DNA from: an uncultured Eubacteriales bacterium
GTDB taxonomy: Bacteria; Bacillota; Clostridia; Oscillospirales; Oscillospiraceae
NCBI GenBank assembly: GCA_900547745.1
Contig: URHT01000016.1
Coordinates: 1-40,744 of the forward strand
Direction of reading: 5' to 3'
DNA length: 40,744 nucleotides
Each line of letters starts with the position of its first letter. The stretch's first letter is position 1. Made by a program: the position numbers and the translations under genes. This document shows, piece after piece, positions 31,049 through 38,185 of the stretch. The notes beneath the pieces are model-generated. The model was not told the DNA's origin. It did not search any database and saw only the letters and a program-made list of their open reading frames with translations.

Positions 31049-32085
31049 CCCGCCACCCCCAACTCGATCAGGCGGGTCACCAGCTCCCCAAAGGAAATGC
31101 CGATGCCCTGCATCATGCTGGGGTAGCGGCTGTGGGCGGTGAAGCCGGGGATGGTGTTGACCTCATTGAAGACGATCTCCCCATCCGGGGTGAGGAACAG
31201 ATCCACCCGGGCGAATACCCGGCAGTCCAGGGCACGGTAAATGGTTTTTGCCGCTGCCTGGATCTCTGCCGCCTTCTCCGGCGGGATGCGGGCGGGACAG
31301 TGGATGGCGGAGGTCTTTAAGGTGTACTTCTCCTCATAGTTGAAAAAGCCCTCCGACAGCGCAATCTCGTCCACCAGACCCACGGTCAGTTCCTCGTTGC
31401 CCATGACCGCGCAGCCCACCTCAAAGCCGGGGATCGTCTCCTCCAGGATCACGGCGCTGTCATGGCGGAATGCCTCCTCCATGGCGGCGGGCAGCTCTTC
31501 CGGCCCGGAGACTTTGGTGATACCGAAGGAGGAACCGGCCCGGACCGGCTTGACAAACACCGGGTATCCCAGTTCCTCCGCTGCCTGGGCGATCCGGCTG
31601 AAATCATCGCTGGAATGAAAGACGTGGCTCCGGGGGACCCGGATGCCGGCCAGGGCCGCCAGCTGGTGGGCCCGGTCCTTGTCCATGCACAAGGCGCTGG
31701 ACAATGTCCCGCAGCCGATGACCGGGACCCCGGCCAGTTCAAAGAGTCCCTGTACCGTACCGTCCTCGCCGTTCTTGCCGTGGAGGACTGGGAATACCGC
31801 GTCAAAGAGGAGACGGCGGCCGGAGCCGTCCAGCAGTAGTAAAGCGTGGGCCTCCCGTTCCACCAGCGGGGTGCAGGGGATACAGTCTGCCGCCTGCTGC
31901 CAAGTACCGTCCTCCAGCCGGGAGAGGTCGCCGGTATAGCAGAGCCACTGCCCCTCCCGTGTGATGCCCACAGCCAAAGGAGTATAGCGGGCGGGGTCCA
32001 TGTGGGACAGCACCGCATAGGCGGAATGGAGAGAAACTTCGTACTCCGTGGAGCATCCGCCGAAGAGAACGAGAATGGTTTTCAT
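31045..32085 (-). CDS. vanG: VanG-type D-alanine-D-serine ligase
   Basis: An ATP-grasp ligase that builds D-Ala-D-Ser in place of D-Ala-D-Ala, lowering vancomycin affinity. The 346-residue chain has FGGCSTEYEVSL near the start, HGKNGEDGTVQGLFELAGVP at 102-121, KPVRAGSSFGITKV at 179-192 and EVNTIPGFT near the end. The omega-loop region reads EEKYTLKTS (about 251-259), as in VanG-type ligases rather than VanA/B. The best-known relative is the Clostridioides difficile set with the same order R-S-G-XY-T. The ATG at 32085 is chosen for its AGGAGG at 9 nt. Serine rather than lactate specificity is supported by vanT and vanXY beside it. Confidence 0.92.
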   Translation of the reverse strand: MKTILVLFGGCSTEYEVSLHSAYAVLSHMDPARYTPLAVGITREGQWLCYTGDLSRLEDGTWQQAADCIPCTPLVEREAHALLLLDGSGRRLLFDAVFPVLHGKNGEDGTVQGLFELAGVPVIGCGTLSSALCMDKDRAHQLAALAGIRVPRSHVFHSSDDFSRIAQAAEELGYPVFVKPVRAGSSFGITKVSGPEELPAAMEEAFRHDSAVILEETIPGFEVGCAVMGNEELTVGLVDEIALSEGFFNYEEKYTLKTSAIHCPARIPPEKAAEIQAAAKTIYRALDCRVFARVDLFLTPDGEIVFNEVNTIPGFTAHSRYPSMMQGIGISFGELVTRLIELGVAG

Positions 32086-32103
32086 GGGATAAGACCTCCT
32101 AAT

Positions 32104-32152
32104 CAAAATAAAGCGCCTGGTTCTGATACTGAAATGGTACCAGAACCAGGCG
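32104..32152 (-). terminator. Terminator between vanS and vanG
   Basis: A perfect 12-bp stem (32114-32125 with 32141-32152) has a 15-base loop. Read leftward it is followed by CTTTATTTTG. It lies just before the vanG ribosome binding site, so it can separate regulator and resistance transcripts or act as an attenuator. Confidence 0.65.
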
Positions 32153-32182
32153 TTTCATACTTGTCTATCTACCAACGGATGC

Positions 32183-32217
32183 CTTGCAAGTTTTCTGCGA
32201 AATTCTTGTGATTTTCT
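32183..32217 (-). promoter_or_regulatory. Candidate response-regulator direct repeats upstream of vanG
   Basis: On the minus strand AGAAAATCACAAG and AGAAAACTTGCAAG repeat with starts about 21 bp apart, two helical turns, just upstream of the intergenic terminator. This spacing suits an OmpR-type regulator such as VanR. No clear -10 box was found beyond it. Confidence 0.3.
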
Positions 32218-33323
32218 TACGGCGCTTCTGAATGGTCTGACGGAAGACAGATGGTGAAGGTGATCCGATCCTCGGTGCTGTCCGCCCGAATGGTCCCGCC
32301 GTGGAGCTCCACGATCTCCTTGGCGATGGCTAAGCCAAGGCCCGCACCACCTGTCCGGGTGGCGCGGGAGCTGTCCAGACGGAAGAACTGTTCAAAGATC
32401 CGGTCCAATTTCTCCTGGGGGATGTTCTTTCCCGCATTGGAGAAGGTGAGTACGATTTTCCCGGCCTCTATCCGTCCGGCAATTTCCACCGTGCTGTCCG
32501 GCAGGCTATAATAAGACGCGTTGCGCAGGAGATTATCAAAGACCCTTGCCAGCTTATCCGGGTCACAGGAATAGTGCAGCTTGGGCGGCAGATCCAGGCT
32601 GCATGACAGCCCCGATTCTGCGAAAATGGGGCGGAATTCGCTGGCGACCTGCTCCAGCATCCGCGTCAGGTCCACGCTCTGCCGCTCCAGCTCCAGGCGA
32701 GAGAGGTTGAAGCGGGTGATGTCGAAGAACTCGTTGATGAGGTCCTCCAGCCGCTCCGCCTTCTCCAGAGCGATGCCGGTGTACCTGGCCCGGATCTCCG
32801 GGGAGATCTGAGGCTCATCCCGCAGGAGGGTCAGGTAGCCGATGACGCTGGTCAGGGGCGTTTTCAGGTCGTGGGCCAGATAGACGATTAGGTCGTTTTT
32901 CCGCTGTTCTGCCTCCCGGGCTGCCCGGGCGTCCCGGAGAGCCTGCTCCCGGGCCAGATTCAGCTGGATGGAGATGTCCTCCAGGGAATCCGGCAGCTGG
33001 ATGGGCTCCTCACTGGGGCGGGATAATTGCTCTGCCGCATTGGCCACCACGTCCAGCTGCTTGATGGGCTTGGAGATAAAATAGAAGCTGATGACCACCC
33101 AGCCCGCCAGCACTGTGACGATGCAGACCAGAACGATGTAGTCTCGAACCCAATTCAGGAAGTCGTAGAGCGGCGAGGGCTGCCAGGTGATGCTGGCGCA
33201 GATGATGAAGCCCAGGAATGCCAAGGCCATCACTGCGACCACCCAAGCCATGAGGACCAGCAGGTAGCCGCCCCAGATGCGCAAAGATCTCCGGCGGCTG
33301 CGGGTATTTCCTTTCTTACTCAA
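32217..33323 (-). CDS. vanS: VanS sensor histidine kinase
   Basis: A 368-residue membrane kinase of the VanS type. Two membrane helices (about 17-42 and 62-84) enclose a short external loop of some 20 residues, then comes a HAMP-like linker. The phosphorylation site is H151 in YLAHDLKTPLTS. The ATPase part has an N box (FDNLLRNASYYS), the F box EQFFRLDSSR and the G2 box GGAGLGLAIAKE. It is expected to detect glycopeptide or cell-wall stress and phosphorylate VanR. It overlaps vanR by 8 bp. Confidence 0.93.
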   Translation of the reverse strand: MSKKGNTRSRRRSLRIWGGYLLVLMAWVVAVMALAFLGFIICASITWQPSPLYDFLNWVRDYIVLVCIVTVLAGWVVISFYFISKPIKQLDVVANAAEQLSRPSEEPIQLPDSLEDISIQLNLAREQALRDARAAREAEQRKNDLIVYLAHDLKTPLTSVIGYLTLLRDEPQISPEIRARYTGIALEKAERLEDLINEFFDITRFNLSRLELERQSVDLTRMLEQVASEFRPIFAESGLSCSLDLPPKLHYSCDPDKLARVFDNLLRNASYYSLPDSTVEIAGRIEAGKIVLTFSNAGKNIPQEKLDRIFEQFFRLDSSRATRTGGAGLGLAIAKEIVELHGGTIRADSTEDRITFTICLPSDHSEAP

Positions 33324-34011
33324 TGGTGTACCCCACCCCCCAAACGGTCTTGATGAATTTGGGCTTTCGGCTGGGCTCGTGCATCTTTTCCCGTAGCCGG
33401 GCGATGTGACTCATGACGGTGTTGTTGCTGTCCATAAACGCTTCGCCCCAAACATGTTCAAACAGTTCCTCGCTGGACACCACATTCCCCCGGTGCTCAC
33501 ATAGATACCAGAGAATGGAGAATTCCAAGGGCGTCAGGGCCAGTTCCTCGCCGAACAGGACGCACTTGTGAGTGGCCTTGGAGATCTGAAGGCCTCGAAA
33601 GTCGTATTCGGTGACCTCCTGGACTGTCCCCTCCCTGGGGTTGTACCGGGTGTAGCGGCGCAGCTGAGTCTTGACCCGGGCCACCAGTTCCAGAGGATTG
33701 AAGGGCTTGGTGATGTAGTCGTCCGCTCCCAAGGTCAGCCCCATGATCTTGTCCATATCCTCCACCTTTGCGGTGAGCATGATGATGGGGAACAGGTGGT
33801 CCTCCCGGATGCGCTGGCAGAGGGTAAAGCCGTCCATGTCCGGCAGCATCACATCCAGCACCGCCAGATTCAAGCGTGTCGTCCGCACACAAGCCAGGGC
33901 GTCGGAGGCGTTATAGAATTTGTGGATGGTGAAGCCTTCGTTTTTCAGATAGACCTCCACCAGATCTGCGATCGCAGTCTCGTCATCGACGACTAAAATA
34001 TGTGTAGCCAT
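33316..34011 (-). CDS. vanR: VanR response regulator
   Basis: A 231-residue OmpR/PhoB-type regulator. The receiver domain has the acidic pocket (VVDDE, residues 7-11), the phosphorylation site D53 in LDVMLPD and K102 in ITKPFNP. The C-terminal winged helix (about 130-231) contains LTPLEFSILWYLCEHRGNVV and ends VWGVGYTIE. It is expected to switch on the van genes when phosphorylated by VanS. I use the ATG at 34011, preceded by GAAAGG, because the receiver fold starts there; an upstream frame extension crosses the promoter. Confidence 0.94.
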   Translation of the reverse strand: MATHILVVDDETAIADLVEVYLKNEGFTIHKFYNASDALACVRTTRLNLAVLDVMLPDMDGFTLCQRIREDHLFPIIMLTAKVEDMDKIMGLTLGADDYITKPFNPLELVARVKTQLRRYTRYNPREGTVQEVTEYDFRGLQISKATHKCVLFGEELALTPLEFSILWYLCEHRGNVVSSEELFEHVWGEAFMDSNNTVMSHIARLREKMHEPSRKPKFIKTVWGVGYTIE

Positions 34012-34038
34012 AGTTGCCGGCCTTTCGTGTTTTTCTGC

Positions 34039-34101
34039 ATTATAGCACGGAACGTATAAAAAAGCGAGTATACTCTTGATTTTTCCTAAACATGTCCTAA
34101 A
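34039..34101 (-). promoter_or_regulatory. Probable VanR-activated promoter of vanR
   Basis: On the minus strand a perfect TATAAT (34039-34044) lacks a good -35 box. Some 40-57 bp upstream are two direct repeats TTTAGGA (34095-34101 and 34084-34090), exactly 11 bp apart, the pattern bound by OmpR-family regulators. Autoactivation by VanR is inferred. Confidence 0.5.
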
Positions 34102-34155
34102 GGGGACTGTTGCGGTCTCCTGTCTGCGCAAAATTCTCACCAGACTGTATCGAAA

Positions 34156-35067
34156 CTACGATCTTCCAGACTCCTGATTTCGTAGGGTCGAAGTCGTGAA
34201 GCTGCGCCGCAGTGCTCTGTCATCCTTCGCTGGCAGGATCGGTCTGCGTATCATACGATGAACATTCCTCCAGATCTGCAGCCTGCTACCCGGATAGGCT
34301 TTTTTCAGCTTTGTGACAGCACGCTCCTTTGCCTTTTCCACGGCGGACTCCTTCATCATGTGGTACATGCCGATTTCCTTCAGCGAAGTTTTTTCAAATC
34401 CGAATACGCCGTAGAATTTTCCGAGGATGTCCCTGTCCTTCTTCGGGAGAGCATCAAATAGTTCCTGCAGCAGCTCAATGCAGACTTTTCGATACACGAC
34501 CTGCTCCGCAGAAACAGAGAGATTCCCAGGTATCAGCCGCTCAAAGGGATCACCGTCATAGCTCCCAGGGATAAGATCATTGACACCAACAAAATGGGTG
34601 TTGTAACGGATGTGCTTGACAGCCTGTTCCAGAAGGACATCCATTTTCTCCGCGATCTCTTCAATGCTGAACTGACCTGAATGATATAGCCTTTGTGCCT
34701 GCCGGACAGCATCCATCTCGTGCTTGCTCAGAGAAAGATTTCCGATATGTTGCTCCAGCCAACGGGTCATCCGGCCTTTCAGATGTGGGTACAGGTAGGT
34801 GGCAAGCACAGCACGGCTCTCATCGTATTCTCTGCTCTGGACCCGTGTCAGAAATTCCAACGCACCCTCGCCGCAAAGATCCTCCAGAATCGTTTTCGTA
34901 TAGCCGGACAACTCTCCCGGTCTTTCCCTGTCCATATGCAGACAGTTGAACTCTCTGGCAGTCTCCCGGGCGATGCGCCGGATCAGCCCGAGATTCCTGC
35001 GGTACAACTCCTCCAGCGCGCGCTCATCACCGCCGTAATATCGGCGGACCAGTTCCTCATTGGTCAT
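34156..35067 (-). CDS. Sigma-70-like factor of the mobile element
   Basis: A 303-residue protein with the layout of a group of sigma-like proteins found on Clostridia mobile elements. The N-terminus (TNEELVRRYYGGDERALEEL ... LIRRIARETAREF) resembles sigma region 2. The segment LFDALPKKDRDILGKFYGVF followed by SLKEIGMYHMMKESAVEKAK resembles region 4 with its helix-turn-helix. It ends about 145 bp upstream of vanR, on the same strand, and overlaps the preceding gene by 11 bp. The ATG at 35067 is preferred over a GTG at 35076. Which promoters it serves is unknown. Confidence 0.7.
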   Translation of the reverse strand: MTNEELVRRYYGGDERALEELYRRNLGLIRRIARETAREFNCLHMDRERPGELSGYTKTILEDLCGEGALEFLTRVQSREYDESRAVLATYLYPHLKGRMTRWLEQHIGNLSLSKHEMDAVRQAQRLYHSGQFSIEEIAEKMDVLLEQAVKHIRYNTHFVGVNDLIPGSYDGDPFERLIPGNLSVSAEQVVYRKVCIELLQELFDALPKKDRDILGKFYGVFGFEKTSLKEIGMYHMMKESAVEKAKERAVTKLKKAYPGSRLQIWRNVHRMIRRPILPAKDDRALRRSFTTSTLRNQESGRS

Positions 35068-36373
35068 GGGTCCCACCCGCCTTTGCTTTCGGTGGACGCC
35101 CTCGGGGCTTGCTCACTCTGGTGATGCGGCAATATTCATACACTTGCGCAGTAGATATTTGTTCAGAAAACTCCTCAACAGAGATATCCGGGCTGCGCAG
35201 CGCATCGTAGAGCCGGTCTCGCACATGATCCTTGGCTCTTCTGGCATCCTCCTGAGAGATAGCTCCCCGCTGCATATCCTTCGTGATCCTGGAAAAGGCA
35301 GTCAGCTTGGCCTTCACCTTAGGGTTGTTCTTTGCCAGTTCCTTTTGAACTTCCACCGTGCCAAATTGCCGACAGGTGTAGCCAGGAGCGTGGGGACAGG
35401 CCCCTTCGCAGTACAAAGCGTGGACGCCGCTCTTCAGCATGAAGTATTTCCCGCAGATGATGCAGCGGCGGATGTTGTGTCCGCTATTCAGGGCCAGCAT
35501 ATAGTCTGCCTTCATCAGCGCCTGTAAGCTGTCCGTCACATGCTCCTGACAGATGGCCATGGAGCCGTCCGGCAGCTCCCGCGGGACATAGGAGAGCATA
35601 TATTCATCGTGTCTCCTGTAGCAGTCCCCGTGGTAAGTGATGGGGTTGACGATCAGCTTCTCTGCGGTGCGATCATCGTTATAGAAACCATAGAGCGCTG
35701 CCGCATAACTTTCCGGCCCATTGGTCGTGAGTGTGGAGAGGATAAACTTGATGAAATTCCGGATGGTAGGAACAAAGGCACGGATGTCGTGAAGATACAT
35801 CATGTAGCGGTCGATGTATTTCTTGTAGGCACTCCAGGTATCTTCGCACGCTCCCAGGAGGCGAAACATCTCGTAATAAAACAACTCGCCCTTTTCCTCG
35901 CTGCCCTCTCTGCGACGAAACAGATCCAGCAGTCCCAAGGAGATTTCAGGATCGCTGTCCCCATCATCGCTCTGGAAGAATTCTTCCGCTGAGGCGCTGA
36001 GAAGTTTTGTCTGATCATCCTCTGAAAGGCTGTGCTCCTCGGGAGGAAACAAGCTGAACTGTCCTGTGATCTCCCGTATCACCGAAAAGAAAGCGTCATA
36101 GCAATCGTCCGGTAGCAAGCGGAACACAGTATATCGGCGAAGTTCCTGACAGAGCTGCTCCATCTCATCATTCAGTTTCCACCAAAGTTCACTCTTGCGG
36201 ACATACTCATAGATGTCCATAAGGGTACGAATGCGCACCATCCGTTCGTGCAGAGGGTGGTAGTCATCCGGTGATAGATTCAGCAGATCTTCGGTCAGCC
36301 TGCCTGCCTCAAACTGCTGCCCGTTCAGCTCCAAGGTGCTGTCGTAGGTATAGAATATGATGCTCCCCTCCAT
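35057..36373 (-). CDS. Zinc-cluster protein of unknown function (DUF6076-like)
   Basis: A 438-residue protein with an acidic, helical N-terminal two thirds. A cysteine cluster, CIICGKYFMLKSGVHALYC then CPHAPGYTCRQFG (about residues 312-345), probably binds zinc. It ends with a basic tail containing KPRGRPPKAK, an AT-hook-like sequence. It resembles proteins annotated as DUF6076 in Clostridia, often next to sigma-like genes on mobile elements. It is co-transcribed with the sigma-like gene. I place the start at the ATG 36373, with an alternative TTG at 36397. A DNA-binding role is suggested by the tail only. Confidence 0.65.
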   Translation of the reverse strand: MEGSIIFYTYDSTLELNGQQFEAGRLTEDLLNLSPDDYHPLHERMVRIRTLMDIYEYVRKSELWWKLNDEMEQLCQELRRYTVFRLLPDDCYDAFFSVIREITGQFSLFPPEEHSLSEDDQTKLLSASAEEFFQSDDGDSDPEISLGLLDLFRRREGSEEKGELFYYEMFRLLGACEDTWSAYKKYIDRYMMYLHDIRAFVPTIRNFIKFILSTLTTNGPESYAAALYGFYNDDRTAEKLIVNPITYHGDCYRRHDEYMLSYVPRELPDGSMAICQEHVTDSLQALMKADYMLALNSGHNIRRCIICGKYFMLKSGVHALYCEGACPHAPGYTCRQFGTVEVQKELAKNNPKVKAKLTAFSRITKDMQRGAISQEDARRAKDHVRDRLYDALRSPDISVEEFSEQISTAQVYEYCRITRVSKPRGRPPKAKAGGTHDQ

Positions 36374-36440
36374 TTCCGCTGGCCCCCTCCTCTGCAATAA
36401 TTTGTCCTACTTGATTTTTAATCTGTCCATGCTTTTTATC

Positions 36441-36469
36441 AGGATACCATCTTTTCCACCACAATACAA
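36441..36469 (-). promoter_or_regulatory. Promoter of the zinc-cluster/sigma-like gene pair
   Basis: On the minus strand TTGTAT (36464-36469) is followed after 17 bp by TATCCT (36441-36446). Confidence 0.45.
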
Positions 36470-36529
36470 GCAGAGGGGCAAGGGGATGCTCAAAAGTCCT
36501 GTGGGCACTGCTCCTCTAAAAGAATACTA

Positions 36530-36560
36530 CTCCCACTTCTTTCGAGGTGGGAGATTTTTG
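36530..36560 (+). repeat. Hairpin with T-tail, possibly an IS200/IS605 end remnant
   Basis: CTCCCAC (36530-36536) pairs with GTGGGAG (36547-36553), followed by ATTTTTG. It is terminator-like, yet no rightward gene precedes it. Its stem resembles the hairpin at 40168-40186. Confidence 0.4.
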
Positions 36561-36592
36561 TATTCAGATATTTTGAATTGGAGGTACTGACT

Positions 36593-37669
36593 ATGAGCAA
36601 CAAAATGGACCGTCCTCTGGTCACGGTGGACGGTAGGACGCTGATGGACCGTCCGCTGGAGCCGCCCAATTTTGTGGTGGACACGCTGATCTCTCAGGGT
36701 CTGCATATCCTGGCGGGTTCACCCAAGGTGGGCAAGTCCTGGCTGGCCCTGTGGCTGGCGGTGACGGTGGCCAAGGGAGAACCGGTCTGGGGAATGAGCG
36801 TGAAGCAGGGCACCCCCCTCTATCTCTGCCTGGAGGACTCCGTCCTTCGCATCCAGAACCGCCTCTTCGAGATCACAGAGGACGCGCCGGACAGCGTCCA
36901 TTTCTGTACGGAGTGCGCTCCCATCGGCCAGGGGCTGGAGGAGCAGGTGGAGGGCTTCCTCGTAGCTCACCCGGATACTGTTCTGGTCCTCGTCGACACG
37001 CTGCAGATGGTTCGTCCGGCTCGCGACGCAACCTACGCCAACGACTACCGCGACCTCTCTGCACTGAAGCGGATCGCGGATGCCCACGGCATCGCCATCC
37101 TGCTGATTCATCATCTGCGCAAGGAAACTGCCGATGATGTGTTCAACCGCATCTCCGGTACGACAGCCATCAGCGGGGCGGTGGATTCCAGTTTTACTCT
37201 GGTGGAAGATCGGCGCGGCAGCGGTAAGGCGAAGCTCTCCTGCATCGGTCGTGACATTGAATACCGGGAGTTGTCTCTGGAACGCAACGTTGAAAACGTG
37301 TGGGAGATGGTAGCAGACAGCAGAACGCAGCCGGAGCTACTGGGCGACCGGATCACCTATCTGGTCTCTGAACTGATGCGCGACCGTACGAAATTTATCG
37401 GCACTCCCACAGAGCTGTCTGAAAAAATCGACCCTGTCGGTATGGAGCGTATCTCGCCTAAGAAAGTGTCCCGCCTGATCCTGCAAAACCTTGACGCGCT
37501 AAGCAAAATCGGAATTTCCGGTATGGTGCGCCGCAGCAACGGGAAGCGGCTCATCGAGCTGCGCCGTGCCGAAAGTGACGATGCCCAGGGTGTACCTGTG
37601 GTCGCCCCTGTTGACCCTGTTGGGGCGCTGTGCGGCGATTTGCGGGAGATTGCCGGGCATGGCGAGTAA
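36593..37669 (+). CDS. RepA-like AAA ATPase
   Basis: A 358-residue P-loop ATPase of the RepA/DnaB-like helicase group. It has HILAGSPKVGKSWLALWLAV (Walker A, residues 38-57), a Walker B-like VLVLVDTLQMV and a sensor block AILLIHHLRKE. The C-terminal 110 residues look like a winged-helix region (TPTELSEKIDPVGMERISPK). Proteins of this kind occur on plasmids and mobilizable elements and may drive replication of the excised circle. The ATG at 36593 follows TGGAGG. It heads the rightward mobilization operon. Confidence 0.8.
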   Translation: MSNKMDRPLVTVDGRTLMDRPLEPPNFVVDTLISQGLHILAGSPKVGKSWLALWLAVTVAKGEPVWGMSVKQGTPLYLCLEDSVLRIQNRLFEITEDAPDSVHFCTECAPIGQGLEEQVEGFLVAHPDTVLVLVDTLQMVRPARDATYANDYRDLSALKRIADAHGIAILLIHHLRKETADDVFNRISGTTAISGAVDSSFTLVEDRRGSGKAKLSCIGRDIEYRELSLERNVENVWEMVADSRTQPELLGDRITYLVSELMRDRTKFIGTPTELSEKIDPVGMERISPKKVSRLILQNLDALSKIGISGMVRRSNGKRLIELRRAESDDAQGVPVVAPVDPVGALCGDLREIAGHGE

Positions 37670-37874
37670 ACACCCGCAGGGAAAAAGAAACGCCGTTTGT
37701 GGCCATTTGTGGCCGAAAGCGGAGCGCGGGTGTTCGGTGCAGGGAAATCACCTCCTTGGAGGTGGCCAGCATCGCGTTTGTCTGGTCTGCGGCAACGCCG
37801 CTGCCCGACTTCCGCATGAATTCCGGGCAGAAGCCCGGACCCACTTTATCTACGATTTGGAGGAAACGACATGA
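37659..37874 (+). CDS. Possible small cysteine-containing protein
   Basis: A 71-residue frame starting 11 bp inside the end of the RepA-like gene and running into the MobC-like gene. It has CGHLW and CLVCGN, which might bind metal, but no ribosome binding site is obvious and the composition is not strongly protein-like. It fills the only gap between the two genes. It may be real through coupled translation, or chance. Confidence 0.3.
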   Translation: MASKHPQGKRNAVCGHLWPKAERGCSVQGNHLLGGGQHRVCLVCGNAAARLPHEFRAEARTHFIYDLEETT

Positions 37875-38182
37875 AAAAAGATGTTAAATTCAGCACCCGC
37901 ATGGCGTCCACAGACCGGGAGGCCATCAAGGAGTTGGCGAAGCAGTCCGGGATGTCCATGAGCGACTACGTCACTGCCTGCTGCCTGGGAAAGCAGGTGG
38001 TGGTCATCGACGGCCTGAAAGAAGTGCTGAAGGAGCTGAAGTCCATCGGCAGAAATCTGAACCAGCTCGTCACCCTGGCGCACATGGGACGAGTGACCGT
38101 GATCGATCTGGAAAGCGTATGTCGGGCGTTCTCTGAACTCTGTGGTGCCGTTCGGATGATCCTTGAACGAAAGCGCTGGTAA
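37871..38182 (+). CDS. mobC: MobC-like relaxosome protein
   Basis: A 103-residue protein. Its N-terminal half (STRMASTDREAIKELAKQSG ... MSMSDYVTACCLG) is a ribbon-helix-helix DNA-binding fold. Its C-terminal half has the MobC block LKEVLKELKSIGRNLNQLVTLA. MobC proteins bind the transfer origin and help the relaxase open the DNA. It starts after GGAGG and lies 3 bp before the relaxase gene, the usual arrangement. Confidence 0.85.
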   Translation: MKKDVKFSTRMASTDREAIKELAKQSGMSMSDYVTACCLGKQVVVIDGLKEVLKELKSIGRNLNQLVTLAHMGRVTVIDLESVCRAFSELCGAVRMILERKRW

Positions 38183-38185
38183 GCT

